Assembly (NCBI GenBank): GCA_946886855.1
Contig: CAMPJJ010000002.1
Location: forward strand, 1-64,000
Length of the DNA stretch: 64,000 nt
Direction of reading: 5' to 3'
From: an uncultured Roseateles sp.
GTDB lineage: Bacteria > Pseudomonadota > Gammaproteobacteria > Burkholderiales > Burkholderiaceae
Shown here: positions 55,410-64,000 of the stretch, piece after piece
How the letters are laid out: each line of letters begins with the position of its first letter
Numbering within the stretch: position 1 is the first letter of the stretch
The notes under the pieces: generated by a model
The model's input: the letters and a program-made list of their open reading frames with translations, nothing else
Told to the model about the DNA's origin: nothing
Database searches by the model: none
Made by a program: the position numbers and the translations under genes

Positions 55410-58400
55410 TCACAGGATGAGGCTGGTCCCTGGCGCCACCACCACCTGGATCGGGTCGGTCGACAGCACGTAGCGAAGGTCGATCGTCAGGTCGGGCGTG
55501 GCGAAATCGGCCCGCCCGTCCCAGTCGATCAGCAGCGACACCTCGTCGTTGTCGCCGACGACCTTGCGCAGGTAGGCGTCCTCGTCGCCCGGCGTGAAGC
55601 CGCGCAGCAGACGGCTGAGATCGAGACGATCGTCCTGGACGGAGCTGAAGTCCAGCACCGTGTCCTTCCCCCCCTGCTGCGGCAGCCAGGTGAAGGTATC
55701 GGCGTCGCCGCCGCCCATCATCTGGTCGTTGCGCGAAGAACCGACCACCACGTCGCGGCCGGCGCTGCCGATGATCAAGGTCTGCCGCTCCGATGCCGAA
55801 TAGGCGAGGCGCTCGCCATTCAGCACCACCGCGTCGCCGGCGTCCATCCGGAGGGTCAGCGTCGATGCCCCGTTCTCGGCCGCCATGGCGGTCGTCAGCG
55901 TCACCGTGTTGGCGGCGCCGTTGTCCATCCACACCTGCTCGATGCCGCGCACCCCACCGGGGAAGGCGGAGAAATCCAGGGACGTCGCGCCCGAGAGATA
56001 CAGCGTGTCCGTGCCGGCCAGCCCGTCAATGCGCATCACCGCGGGCTCGCCCGCATAGGTCAGCACGTCCTGCCCCCCGGAGCCGAGCAGCGCCTGGAGC
56101 TCGGGCGTGCTGTTGTCCTTGGCGAGGTAGACCATGAACTCGCTGAACATCGCCTGCTGGTAGTAGTTGCTGTCCCCGTTGGCGTAGGCGCCATGCCAGG
56201 CGAGTTTCCAGTCGGCCGTCGTCGAGAAGGTCGCGGGCAGGTCGGCGTCGGAGGCGACGCGCACGCCGTTCTCGTAGATCACCTGGGTGGCGTCGGTGAA
56301 GTTCAGATCGGGCATGCCAGCGCTGGTGTTGCCGCTGTGCGCCTCGACGACGACATCGTTGGACAGCCCGGTCAATGACGAGGTCAGCGGTCGCAGCAGC
56401 CTTCCGGTCGTTCCTTGACCGTACTCATTGACGTCGAAGATGTAGCCGCGATTCTGCGTGCTTTGAGGGTAGCTGGCGCTGAGGCGTCCCGGACCCGCTT
56501 CGCCCAGGTTGAAGAGCGAGCCGTTGCGACTGCCCTCGGATTGCACCTCCGCGTAAATCACCACGCTCCGCCAGTCGCTGGCGGCCACGCCGTCGGCGAT
56601 GTAGTGGTCATCGTTGGCGCCATTGCGCCCGTTGTTCATGCTGAAGGCCACCGATCCGTCTGCGCGCGTCAGCACGGCGCCGCCGTCGACGATGACGCCC
56701 TGCTTGCCGGGGTTGTCCTGCACCATGTCGCGGTCGTGGCCCGACTGGTCGTACCAGCGCGTCACGTACCCCGTGCTCGATGCGTCCGTCCCGACGAAAT
56801 CGAGCAGGGCCTGACGATCGAGCTTGCCGTTGTCGTCGAAGCCGAGGTCCATCTCCGCGTTGTCGGATGAGCGGCGGACACGGATCGCGTAGTCGTTCCG
56901 GCTGGGATTGAGATCGCGCAGTCCGTAGGCCGCCTGGAGCCGGTCGAGGTCCACCTCCTGGATGTTGCCGATCGCCACGCCATCTCCGATCGTTCCCGAC
57001 GTCGGCGATGAGAGCTTGACGACCAGCTTGTCGTTGACTTCGCGGTAGTAGTCGCCGCGCACGGTGAAGGTGACGAACTTGCTCGATTCGCCCGCGGCGA
57101 ACGCCACGACGCCGCTGTCCGCCCCGGTGTAGTCCTGGTCGGCCAGACCGGGCAGTCCGGCGGCCACGTTCTTCGCGGAACTCGCGGTCGGATCCACCGT
57201 GTACACCACGCTGCCGGGGGCGCTGAGGTCGCCCGAGCGCGACACCATGAACACGAGCTCCCGCGTGTCCGTGCGGCCTTCGATGACGTTCGCGTTCGAG
57301 ATGTCGAACTGCGTGGCGGTCACCGAGGCGCTCCCGGTTCGGACGGTCGTATTGCCAGCCCAGTCGGTGCCGGTCACACGCACGCCGACGACGTCTCCTT
57401 GCGAGAAGTCATGGCGACCCCCTGCGACGGGATCGGCCGTGGCCATGTCGAGCATCCAGCGCCCCGTGGCGTCCGTCCTGGTGACGTAGCGGATCTCATC
57501 GCCGTTGCCCGGGTCTTGATCGGTGTCCAGCTCGATGGTGACCGGCACGTCCGGATCGGTGGTGCCCGCCAGCCGAGGCCGCGGCATCACCGCGCTCTCC
57601 AGCGCGAAGCTGCTCGCCGGCGGCGACGTGTCGATCGTCACCAGGGTCGGCGCGGACATCCAGGCACCGGCCACCGCACGGAACGGGTGCTTGCCGTCCG
57701 GGATCGCGGCGGTGTCGACGGTGCAGGTCCAGTGCCCCTGCGCATCCGCCACGGCGGTGCCGATGGTTTCACCCGGGTCGAGGGCGCCGTCCTTGTCGAT
57801 ATCGCGCAGGAGCGTGACCGCCGCCCCCGCGGCCGCGAAGCCGTGGAACACCAACGGCGACTCGGGCGACCCGTTGCGCTGGGTGATGCTGTCGTTGCCA
57901 TGCATGCCGGTGTCCGATTCATGACTGAGCAGGATCACCGGCGTATCCACGGCGCTCACGTCCAGCGTCGTTGTCACGACCGTCGATGTGTTCCCGGCCC
58001 GGTCCGTGGCCGAGACCCCCACCGTCCGGACGCCGGGGCCCGCGTTCACTTCCGCGCTGTAGTTCAGTGCACGCAGCAGCGCGGCGGCCTCCTGTTCCTT
58101 CATCGGCGTATCGGCAGCCACCGTCAGCTCGGGCTCGCTTCCTCCCGACATCGTCAGCGTGAGGGTCTTGCCCGCCACGACTGCGCTGGAGCTCAGCGTC
58201 CCGACCTGCCCCAGCCGCAGCATGCCGCTGCGATCGCCGCCGTCCGCCTCGTTGAAGAAACCGACCCACTCGGCCCGGTCTGGCGACGACAGGTCGAAGG
58301 CGCCGTTCACCGGGGAAGCGAAACGCAGGGTCAGTCCCGTGACCTTGTCCGATTCCCTCACCCCGCCTGTCGCCGGCTGGGCCAGCGCAAAGGCCCAGGG

Positions 58401-60680
58401 AATGCCAGGCGTCACGGCGACCGCATGGTCGCTGCCAGGGGCCTTGCCGTTGAGGTCCACCACCGGGGCCACGCTGTCGACGACGAACTGCGCGCGGGCG
58501 TTGCTGCCGTTCATGTGCTCGTCGACGATCAGCACGTGGAAAGTGCGGTCACCCTGCAGCGGGTCCGGCTGGAGGTTGTCGAACCGAAGGCTGCGCAGCA
58601 TCGCCTGGGTTTGCGCCTGGCTGGCCGCCGGGAGCTCGTCGGGGACAAACGAGAACGCCCCGCCCCGTCGGGTCATCCTCCAGGTCGTGTCATCGACGAT
58701 AAAGCGGACGACCTGCTCGGTGAGCGGGGTGACGCTCCCGCCACTGACGCTGAGCAGCCGATCGTCCCGGCTGGCTCCCGCGCCGACGAGGTCGATCCGC
58801 ACGCCGCGCATCAGCGCCGCAGGATCCTCGTGGTCGACCGTCATGTCGGCAGCGAACAGGGGCAGGCCCGGCTCCAGCTGCCGTATCGCCTCATCGATGT
58901 GGATGCCGGGACGCGCGCCGTTGAGGTCGAGTCTCGGCGGGCGCGTATCCACATCGATGGTGACATGCGAACTCAAGCTCCGATTGCCGGCCTGGTCCAG
59001 GTAGGAGAGATCCACGATCCGATCGCCGTTACGCGGCCGACCCTCGTCGTTCTGCAACCGGATGGCGCCAGCAGACCGGGCGGCCATGGCACCGGTCAGC
59101 GCATCGCCGTCCGTCCGCCACAAGGTCAGGCTGCGGGAGGCGGAGTCATAGCGATAGGACATGCCATCCACACCGCCGATGGAGACGTTTGTCCCGGCGG
59201 CATCGGCGTTCAGGGCGATCTCGCGATCGAATCGCAGCACATCATGATCGACATCCAGGCCATCGCCGCCCAGTTGGAGACGAAGCTCCTGCACGAGATC
59301 CGCTGCCGTGAGCGATCCCGCGACCTGCACCAAGGGCACGCCCGACGAGAGGCGCGTTCCGTTTGCCATCGTCGAGTGATCCTGTTGAACCCCTGCGGCA
59401 TCGTCGAGATCGAGGATGTCAGTCTGCGTCTTGAGCGTGAAGGCCAGCGCGCTCGCCGGCCCGATGTTGCCCTGCGCGTCGATCTGTCGGACCTCCACGC
59501 CGTTGGCCCCTTCGGCAAACGCGGTCGGGTCGATGGCGGCGCCGCTGCCGGCCTGCCAGCCCCCGCCGCCGACGCGGTATTCGAAGGTCGCCCCCGGCTC
59601 CAGTCCGGCGACGGTGACACGTCCGTCATTGGTGAGCCCATCGGTGTCGACCACGCCGGAGTCCACCGCCAGCGCCAGCGTCGGCGCGTTCGTCGTCGTG
59701 TCCCGAGTGAAGCTGAGCGACTGCGCCGGGCTCACGTTGCCCGCGACATCGGTCTGGCGGACCAGCACCGTGAAGTCGCCGTCCGCGGTGAATTCGCTCG
59801 CGGCGATCCGGCCGTCCGCGTTGCCGGGGCGCCACTCGGTACCGCCGTCCAGGCTGTACGCCCAGTGGGCGCCGTCCTCGAGCCCGTCGATGTCGACCGT
59901 CGCATCCTGCGTCGTCCGGTCGCCGGCGATGCCGGTGTCGTTGTGCAGCCGCAGGCGTGGCGCCTCGACCTGGGTGTCGAGGGTGAAGCTGAGCCCCGCA
60001 ACGTCGCTGGCGACGCCGCCCTGGACCGCGCGCACCTGCAAGGCGATGGGCCCGTCGCCGCCGAGGGTCGTCACCGGCAACTCATGCCCGCTGCCGGTCG
60101 ACCAGGCACCGTCCCCGACGCGGTATTCCCACGCGGCCCCGGGCGCGACATCGCCGACGACCACCGTCGCGCGGGCCGAGGCCAGGCTCCCGTCGCTGCC
60201 CGAGCCGCCCCTGAGCGCGAGGCTCGGTACGCCCGGCCTGATCGGGGGAACGACGTCGGGGGAATCCGGGACCCCGTGATGGCCGGAGGTCCACGCCGCC
60301 AGCGCGCCGCCCAGCAGCGCGGGCACGATCAGCAGGCTGCGGTCGTCGATGGCGGCTCGCTCAGGGACCGTCTGAGCCGCCGGGTCCCCGGCGTCCGCGG
60401 CATCCGCCGCCTCTTCAGCACCGACAGCGTCTGATGCGTCTGCGGCACCGCCTGCGTCGGCTGCGTCGGCTGCGCCTGCTGCGTCCGCAGCCGCTCCCGC
60501 ATCCGCAATGTGCGCGGGTTCCGCGTCCCTCTCCATCAGCGCGTCGACGGGTTCCTGCGCCGCGCCGGCGCGCGTCGCGATGCGCGGCGATCCGCTCGAG
60601 CGGCTGGCAATGCGCCTCAGGTTGACGTGCGTGACCGTCGCGTCCGGTGACTGTTCCAGAATCGTTCGAATGTCCTTCAT
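55410..60680 (-). CDS. Giant type-I-secreted adhesin with Ig-like, Calx-beta and lectin-like domains
   Basis: The 1,756-residue protein starts with an Ala/Asp-rich segment and one hydrophobic helix (SLLIVPALLGGALAAW). About ten bacterial Ig-like and related repeats follow up to ~1,000. A Calx-beta domain lies around 1,180-1,300 (NVIEGRTDTRELVFMVSRSGD ... VTFTVRGDYYREVNDKLVVKL). Next is a concanavalin-like region close to arabinofuranosidase-B domains (AIRVRRSSDN, VTRWYDQSGH; ~1,315-1,530). The end is a type I secretion C-terminal region (GSAGRDVVVGSSRNDQMMGGGDA, DTVLDFSS). No T1SS genes are adjacent. It probably mediates surface or biofilm attachment. Confidence 0.82.
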   Translation of the reverse strand: MKDIRTILEQSPDATVTHVNLRRIASRSSGSPRIATRAGAAQEPVDALMERDAEPAHIADAGAAADAAGAADAADAGGAADASDAVGAEEAADAADAGDPAAQTVPERAAIDDRSLLIVPALLGGALAAWTSGHHGVPDSPDVVPPIRPGVPSLALRGGSGSDGSLASARATVVVGDVAPGAAWEYRVGDGAWSTGSGHELPVTTLGGDGPIALQVRAVQGGVASDVAGLSFTLDTQVEAPRLRLHNDTGIAGDRTTQDATVDIDGLEDGAHWAYSLDGGTEWRPGNADGRIAASEFTADGDFTVLVRQTDVAGNVSPAQSLSFTRDTTTNAPTLALAVDSGVVDTDGLTNDGRVTVAGLEPGATFEYRVGGGGWQAGSGAAIDPTAFAEGANGVEVRQIDAQGNIGPASALAFTLKTQTDILDLDDAAGVQQDHSTMANGTRLSSGVPLVQVAGSLTAADLVQELRLQLGGDGLDVDHDVLRFDREIALNADAAGTNVSIGGVDGMSYRYDSASRSLTLWRTDGDALTGAMAARSAGAIRLQNDEGRPRNGDRIVDLSYLDQAGNRSLSSHVTIDVDTRPPRLDLNGARPGIHIDEAIRQLEPGLPLFAADMTVDHEDPAALMRGVRIDLVGAGASRDDRLLSVSGGSVTPLTEQVVRFIVDDTTWRMTRRGGAFSFVPDELPAASQAQTQAMLRSLRFDNLQPDPLQGDRTFHVLIVDEHMNGSNARAQFVVDSVAPVVDLNGKAPGSDHAVAVTPGIPWAFALAQPATGGVRESDKVTGLTLRFASPVNGAFDLSSPDRAEWVGFFNEADGGDRSGMLRLGQVGTLSSSAVVAGKTLTLTMSGGSEPELTVAADTPMKEQEAAALLRALNYSAEVNAGPGVRTVGVSATDRAGNTSTVVTTTLDVSAVDTPVILLSHESDTGMHGNDSITQRNGSPESPLVFHGFAAAGAAVTLLRDIDKDGALDPGETIGTAVADAQGHWTCTVDTAAIPDGKHPFRAVAGAWMSAPTLVTIDTSPPASSFALESAVMPRPRLAGTTDPDVPVTIELDTDQDPGNGDEIRYVTRTDATGRWMLDMATADPVAGGRHDFSQGDVVGVRVTGTDWAGNTTVRTGSASVTATQFDISNANVIEGRTDTRELVFMVSRSGDLSAPGSVVYTVDPTASSAKNVAAGLPGLADQDYTGADSGVVAFAAGESSKFVTFTVRGDYYREVNDKLVVKLSSPTSGTIGDGVAIGNIQEVDLDRLQAAYGLRDLNPSRNDYAIRVRRSSDNAEMDLGFDDNGKLDRQALLDFVGTDASSTGYVTRWYDQSGHDRDMVQDNPGKQGVIVDGGAVLTRADGSVAFSMNNGRNGANDDHYIADGVAASDWRSVVIYAEVQSEGSRNGSLFNLGEAGPGRLSASYPQSTQNRGYIFDVNEYGQGTTGRLLRPLTSSLTGLSNDVVVEAHSGNTSAGMPDLNFTDATQVIYENGVRVASDADLPATFSTTADWKLAWHGAYANGDSNYYQQAMFSEFMVYLAKDNSTPELQALLGSGGQDVLTYAGEPAVMRIDGLAGTDTLYLSGATSLDFSAFPGGVRGIEQVWMDNGAANTVTLTTAMAAENGASTLTLRMDAGDAVVLNGERLAYSASERQTLIIGSAGRDVVVGSSRNDQMMGGGDADTFTWLPQQGGKDTVLDFSSVQDDRLDLSRLLRGFTPGDEDAYLRKVVGDNDEVSLLIDWDGRADFATPDLTIDLRYVLSTDPIQVVVAPGTSLIL

Positions 60681-60734
60681 TTCGTCGGCCCTTCGTGGAA
60701 AAGCCGGACGCTACGAGGACACCACCGTTCGGGT

Positions 60735-60748
60735 AATGGCAAGCCATT
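60735..60748. promoter_or_regulatory. Palindrome in the adhesin promoter
   Basis: AATGGC-AA-GCCATT, a perfect 6-bp inverted repeat, lies 55 bases upstream of the adhesin start in the most AT-rich stretch of the right end. Its location fits an operator. Confidence 0.35.
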
Positions 60749-60825
60749 GCATTGACGTGTCGTTTACCAACTCAAATGAGCTAGCAAATACCAGTCGGCC
60801 ACCCCGTTCTTGATGAGACAAGGAA

Positions 60826-60850
60826 AAAGGGCGGCCGAGAGGCCGCCCTT
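60826..60850 (-). terminator. Rho-independent terminator of the MHS transporter gene
   Basis: On the minus strand, GGGCGGCC-tctc-GGCCGCCC is followed by TTTTT. It begins about 50 bases after the stop codon of the 60903 gene and separates it from the adhesin promoter. Confidence 0.9.
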
Positions 60851-60902
60851 GTCGTCGAGGGCATCGGCGCCGGAGCGTCGATGCCATCGTGCTTGCGCTC
60901 GC

Positions 60903-62585
60903 TCAGTCGCGGGCGTAGATGTCCACGTCCTTGGTTTCGCGCACGAACAGCAGGCCGATCACCAGGGTGAGCGCGGCGATGCCGATCGGGTACCAGAGGC
61001 CGTGATAGATGTTGCCGTTCTGGGCCACCATCGCGAAGCTGATCGAGGGCAGCAGGCCGCCGAACCAGCCGTTGCCGATGTGGTACGGCAGGCTCATCGA
61101 GGTGTAGCGGATCCGGGTCGGGAACAGCTCCACCAGCATCGCGGCGATCGGGCCGTAGACCATGGTCACGTACAGCACCAGCACCGCGAGGATCGCGATC
61201 ACCAGCGGCGTGTTGACCTTGGCCGGATCGGCCTTGGCCGGATAGCCCGCGGCCTTCATCGCGTCGGCCAGGTCCTTCTTGAACGCGGCGATCTTCTTGG
61301 CGCTGTCCTCGTCGAACTTGTGGCCGCCGGCGGTCAGGGTGGCGCTCGGCGCCTCGATGACCTTGTCGCCGATCTTGACCTGACCCGAACCGGCCGCGCC
61401 GGGCACCGTCTCATAGTTCGCCGCGGCTTGCGCCAGGGCGCGCTTGGCGATGTCGCAAGGCGTCGTGAAGTCGACGTCGCGCGCCACCGGGCTGCCCTGG
61501 AACGAGCACTGCGCCGGATCGGTCGTCAGCGTGATCTGCGCGGTCGCCTGGGCCTTGGCCAGGTCCGGGTTGGCCGCGTTGGTCAGCGCCTTGAACAGCG
61601 GGAAGTAGGTCAGGATCGCCAGCAGCAGGCCCGCCATGATGATGGGCTTGCGGCCGATCTTGTCGGACAGGGTGCCGAACACGACGAAGAACGGCGTGCC
61701 GATCAGCAGCGCGACGGCCACCATGATGTTGGCCGCGGCCGGATCGACCTTGACCACGCTCTGCAGGAAGAACAGCGCGTAGAACTGGCCCGTGTACCAG
61801 ACCACGCCCTGGCCGGCCACCAGGCCGAATAGCGCCAGCAGCACGACCTTGAGGTTCTTCCACTGGCCGAAGGATTCGGACAGCGGCGCCTTGGAGGTCT
61901 TGCCTTCGGACTTCATCTTCTGGAAGGCGGGCGACTCGTTCATCGACAGCCGGATCCACACGCTGATGGCCAGCAGCAGGATGGACACGATGAACGGGAT
62001 GCGCCAGCCCCACTGCGCGAAGGTCGCCTCGCCGAGCGCCGTGCGGGTGCCCAGGATGACGATCAGCGACAGGAACAGGCCCAGCGTCGCCGTGGTCTGG
62101 ATCCACGAGGTGTACGCGCCGCGCTTGCCGTGCGGGGCGTGCTCGGCGACGTAGGTCGCGGCACCGCCGTATTCACCGCCCAGTGCCAGGCCTTGCAGCA
62201 GGCGCAGGCCGACCAGGATCACCGCCGCGGCGGGACCGATGGTCTCGTAGGTGGGCAGCACGCCGACGATGAAGGTCGACAGGCCCATGATCAGGATGGT
62301 CACCAGGAAGGTGTACTTGCGGCCGATCATGTCGCCCAGACGGCCGAACACCAGCGCGCCGAACGGACGCACGATGAAGCCCGCCGCGAACGCCATCAGC
62401 GACGCGATGAACTGGGCGGTCGGATCGAGACCGGTGAAGAACTGCTTGCCGATGATCGCGGCGAGCGAGCCGTACAGGTAGAAGTCGTACCACTCGAACA
62501 CCGTGCCCAGCGAAGAGGCGAAGATGACCTTCTTCTCTTCGGCCGTCATCGGCGCATTGGTGGTCACTGCGCTTGCAGTTGCCAT
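60903..62585 (-). CDS. MHS-family MFS transporter (metabolite:H+ symporter)
   Basis: The 560-residue protein has twelve membrane helices. The family motifs are FASSLGTVFEWYDFYLYGSLAA at the start, GRLGDMIGRKYTFLVT in loop 2-3, GLRLLQGLALGGEYGGAATYVAEHAP in helix 5 and FGTLSDKIGRKPIIMAG in loop 8-9. MHS proteins carry organic acids, osmolytes or shikimate with protons. A ~110-residue soluble insert between helices 9-10 (NPDLAKAQATAQITLTTD to PAKADP) contains two cysteines; such inserts occur in some MHS members. The ATG was chosen at MATASAVTTNA. The substrate is not indicated by the neighbours. Confidence 0.9.
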   Translation of the reverse strand: MATASAVTTNAPMTAEEKKVIFASSLGTVFEWYDFYLYGSLAAIIGKQFFTGLDPTAQFIASLMAFAAGFIVRPFGALVFGRLGDMIGRKYTFLVTILIMGLSTFIVGVLPTYETIGPAAAVILVGLRLLQGLALGGEYGGAATYVAEHAPHGKRGAYTSWIQTTATLGLFLSLIVILGTRTALGEATFAQWGWRIPFIVSILLLAISVWIRLSMNESPAFQKMKSEGKTSKAPLSESFGQWKNLKVVLLALFGLVAGQGVVWYTGQFYALFFLQSVVKVDPAAANIMVAVALLIGTPFFVVFGTLSDKIGRKPIIMAGLLLAILTYFPLFKALTNAANPDLAKAQATAQITLTTDPAQCSFQGSPVARDVDFTTPCDIAKRALAQAAANYETVPGAAGSGQVKIGDKVIEAPSATLTAGGHKFDEDSAKKIAAFKKDLADAMKAAGYPAKADPAKVNTPLVIAILAVLVLYVTMVYGPIAAMLVELFPTRIRYTSMSLPYHIGNGWFGGLLPSISFAMVAQNGNIYHGLWYPIGIAALTLVIGLLFVRETKDVDIYARD

Positions 62586-62801
62586 GGGATTGTCTCCTCG
62601 GGATTTCCCAGAGCCATCGACCGATGGCCCTTGGGGCGCGACTATCCGAGCGCGCTCTGACCCGTTTCTGACGACTTGCTTGCCCCTGGCTGACAAACCC
62701 GGGACCAACCCTCGCTCCGTGTTTCTCGATGCGGAATTTCGGTCCCTGTGCGCCGCAGCAAAGGGTATGTCCCTACGGCGACAGTCGAGGGCCAGGCCCG
62801 C

Positions 62802-63443
62802 TCAGCCGCGCTGCACGCCCACCGGCAAGGTGCGCGCGGCGTCCCACGCCGGACCGTCGAACCAGGCGTCGCCATCGAGGTAGGCGGTCAGCATGTCGAT
62901 GGCATCGAGCCCCCAGAACAGCTTGCCGTCGACGGCCATCGTCGGCACGCCGAAGACGCCGCGCGCGACGGCGGCATCGGTGGCCTCGCGCAGCGCGGTC
63001 TTGACCTCGGCCGACGCGGGATCGCGCATCGGCGCGAGGTCCGCCGTCAGTGCCGCGAGCCGCTGCGGATCGGCCGCGTCGAGTCCGCCGCGCCAGACGT
63101 GGTGGAAGACGCGCTCGACCGCGTAGCGACCGGGCGTCTGACCCGCCGGCGCGGTCGCCCACAGCAGGCGCAGCAACGGCAAGGGATTGAAGGGATGGGC
63201 GGCCGGCAGGTCCAGCGGCACGCCCGACCGATGACCGAGCCACGACACCTGGCGGTAGGTCCAGTCGCGCTTGCCGGGTATCTCGGCGGGCCCCTTGTTG
63301 CCGAGCGACTTCAGCACGGCGCCGAAGAGGAGCGGCACATGGCGGACCGCGACGCTGCGACCGGCCAGCGCCTCTGGCAGCCGCTCGAAGGCCAGCGCCG
63401 CGTAGGGCGAGATCGGGTCGAAGTAGAAATCGATCGTGGTCAT
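62802..63443 (-). CDS. 2-hydroxychromene-2-carboxylate isomerase-like (DsbA/GST-kappa fold)
   Basis: The 213-residue thioredoxin-fold protein opens with TTIDFYFDPISPYAALAFERL. The Ser of SPY replaces the DsbA cysteine and binds glutathione in HCCA isomerases. ARGVFGVPTMAVDGKLFWGLDAIDML near residue 165 holds the cis-Pro motif GVPT and the terminal helix. Enzymes of this type isomerise naphthalene intermediates, but many paralogues have other GSH-dependent roles. No aromatic-degradation genes are nearby, so the physiological substrate is open. Confidence 0.88.
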   Translation of the reverse strand: MTTIDFYFDPISPYAALAFERLPEALAGRSVAVRHVPLLFGAVLKSLGNKGPAEIPGKRDWTYRQVSWLGHRSGVPLDLPAAHPFNPLPLLRLLWATAPAGQTPGRYAVERVFHHVWRGGLDAADPQRLAALTADLAPMRDPASAEVKTALREATDAAVARGVFGVPTMAVDGKLFWGLDAIDMLTAYLDGDAWFDGPAWDAARTLPVGVQRG

Positions 63444-63476
63444 CGGTCGTCCCCGGTCATGCGCCCGTCGGGCCGT

Positions 63477-63743
63477 TCAGGTCTTGGGCAGCGGCTCGGT
63501 GGCGAGCGCGCCGTGCGCGATCAGCAGCGCGCGCCGTTCCGGCAACAGGTTGAGCAGCCGGATCCGGTCCTCGTCGGCGGACTTGCTCCAGCCGGCGATC
63601 TCGGGGATGGTGCGCGCGCAGCCGCGGCACAGGGCGGTCGGCTCGTGCATCTTGCAGACGTTGATGCAGGGCGAGGCGACGCGGCCTTCCGGGGTGCGCG
63701 CGGCGCTGTCCGCGGTGACAGGCGTAAAGGTCGAGGCGCTCAC
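63477..63743 (-). CDS. DUF1289 family protein
   Basis: The 88-residue protein has the family's cysteine motif: SPCINVCKMH ... LCRGCARTIPEIAGW, four cysteines that probably bind a metal or an Fe-S cluster. Its GTG start overlaps the stop of the upstream YbaK-like gene (GTGA), so the two are co-translated. The function is unknown. Confidence 0.87.
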   Translation of the reverse strand: MSASTFTPVTADSAARTPEGRVASPCINVCKMHEPTALCRGCARTIPEIAGWSKSADEDRIRLLNLLPERRALLIAHGALATEPLPKT

Positions 63744-64000
63744 GACTGGGCCACCTCGATCACCGGCGCGCCGGTCAGAGCGACGAGCTGCTGCGGCGTC
63801 ATCCGGAACACGCCGTTCGGATGGCCGGCCGCCGCCCAGATGGCATCGAAGCGGAACAGCTCCCGGTCGATGAAGAGCTGCGGGGGCGTCCCCTCCTCCG
63901 CCGGGAGGAAGCCCAGCGGCGACACGCCGCCGATCGAGAAGCCGGTGCGCGCCTTCACGTAGTCGGCGTCGGCGCGACCCAGCTTGCCGGTGTGGGCCTC
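63740..64000 (-). CDS. YbaK/EbsC-type aminoacyl-tRNA deacylase, truncated by the window edge
   Basis: The C-terminal part of a YbaK/ProX-family editing domain is present. These proteins hydrolyse mischarged tRNAs such as Cys-tRNA-Pro. ADADYVKARTGFSIGGVSPLG carries the family signature, and FIDRELFRFDAIWAAAGHPNGVF and TPQQLVALTG follow. The reading frame is open to base 64000, so the true start is beyond the window; the GTG at 63958 is not the real start. Confidence 0.85.
   Translation of the reverse strand, partial: EAHTGKLGRADADYVKARTGFSIGGVSPLGFLPAEEGTPPQLFIDRELFRFDAIWAAAGHPNGVFRMTPQQLVALTGAPVIEVAQS

Overview
The window is very GC-rich (roughly 70% by eye) and dense with genes. It looks like chromosomal DNA of a betaproteobacterium of the order Burkholderiales. 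A Roseateles/Mitsuaria-like organism is my best guess, inferred from gene content and not checked by search. Supporting features are ribF and ileS followed by a displaced lspA, a cstA-ybdD pair, a PEP-CTERM protein, many EamA transporters and several hybrid or cache-type histidine kinases. Two plant-inducible-promoter (PIP/hrpII) boxes, of the kind read by HrpB/HrpX activators of Ralstonia and Xanthomonas, also fit. No rRNA, tRNA, CRISPR array, insertion sequence or complete prophage was seen.

Layout. 1-6.1 kb: dusA, a secreted Ser-rich protein, a 49-residue ORF, an uncharacterised two-gene module (A) and a lipoprotein penicillin/AHL acylase. 6.1-15 kb: a roadblock-domain protein, then a leftward set coding for a secreted PHP-type metallohydrolase, a parvulin-like protein, a HupE/UreJ-type membrane protein, a 2OG-Fe(II) oxygenase and a membrane-bound spermidine-synthase-like protein. 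The last four genes are tightly packed with stop/start overlaps. 15-19.5 kb: a PEP-CTERM protein, module B (a paralogue of module A followed by a HEPN protein) and a TonB-dependent receptor. 19.7-27.1 kb: acyl-CoA and amino-acid catabolism (HIBYL-CoA hydrolase, isoaspartyl peptidase, two acyl-CoA dehydrogenases, a P1 peptidase). 27.1-30.3 kb: two leftward protein-tyrosine-phosphatase-like genes on either side of an RsuA-type pseudouridine synthase; one has the CX5R signature and the other has lost it. 30.4-36.5 kb: a hybrid kinase, ribF and ileS.

36.4-44.6 kb: a block that separates ileS from lspA. It holds a trypsin-like protease, a hydroxypyruvate-isomerase-like protein, cstA-ybdD, and a cache histidine kinase with its LuxR-type regulator. 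A 148-bp nested palindrome with perfect 34-bp arms lies upstream of the isomerase gene. 44.9-53.7 kb: sensor kinases, a quinone oxidoreductase, two EamA transporters, an atypical SDR and a degenerate GGDEF protein. 53.8-55.4 kb: a divergent gene pair controlled by back-to-back PIP boxes, one gene coding for a harpin fused to a lytic transglycosylase domain (HopP1-like) and the other for a 152-residue unknown. 55.4-64 kb: a 1,756-residue type-I-secreted adhesin, an MHS-family transporter, an HCCA-isomerase-like protein, a DUF1289 protein and a truncated YbaK-like gene at the right edge.

The strongest leads are four. First, the divergent hrp-type promoter and its harpin, which imply a type III secretion system elsewhere in the genome. 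Second, the active/dead pair of phosphatase-like candidate effectors. Third, the duplicated module A/B, whose upstream DNA is far better conserved than its proteins and which in copy B carries a HEPN protein. Fourth, the PHP/parvulin/HupE/oxygenase/spermidine-synthase gene set.
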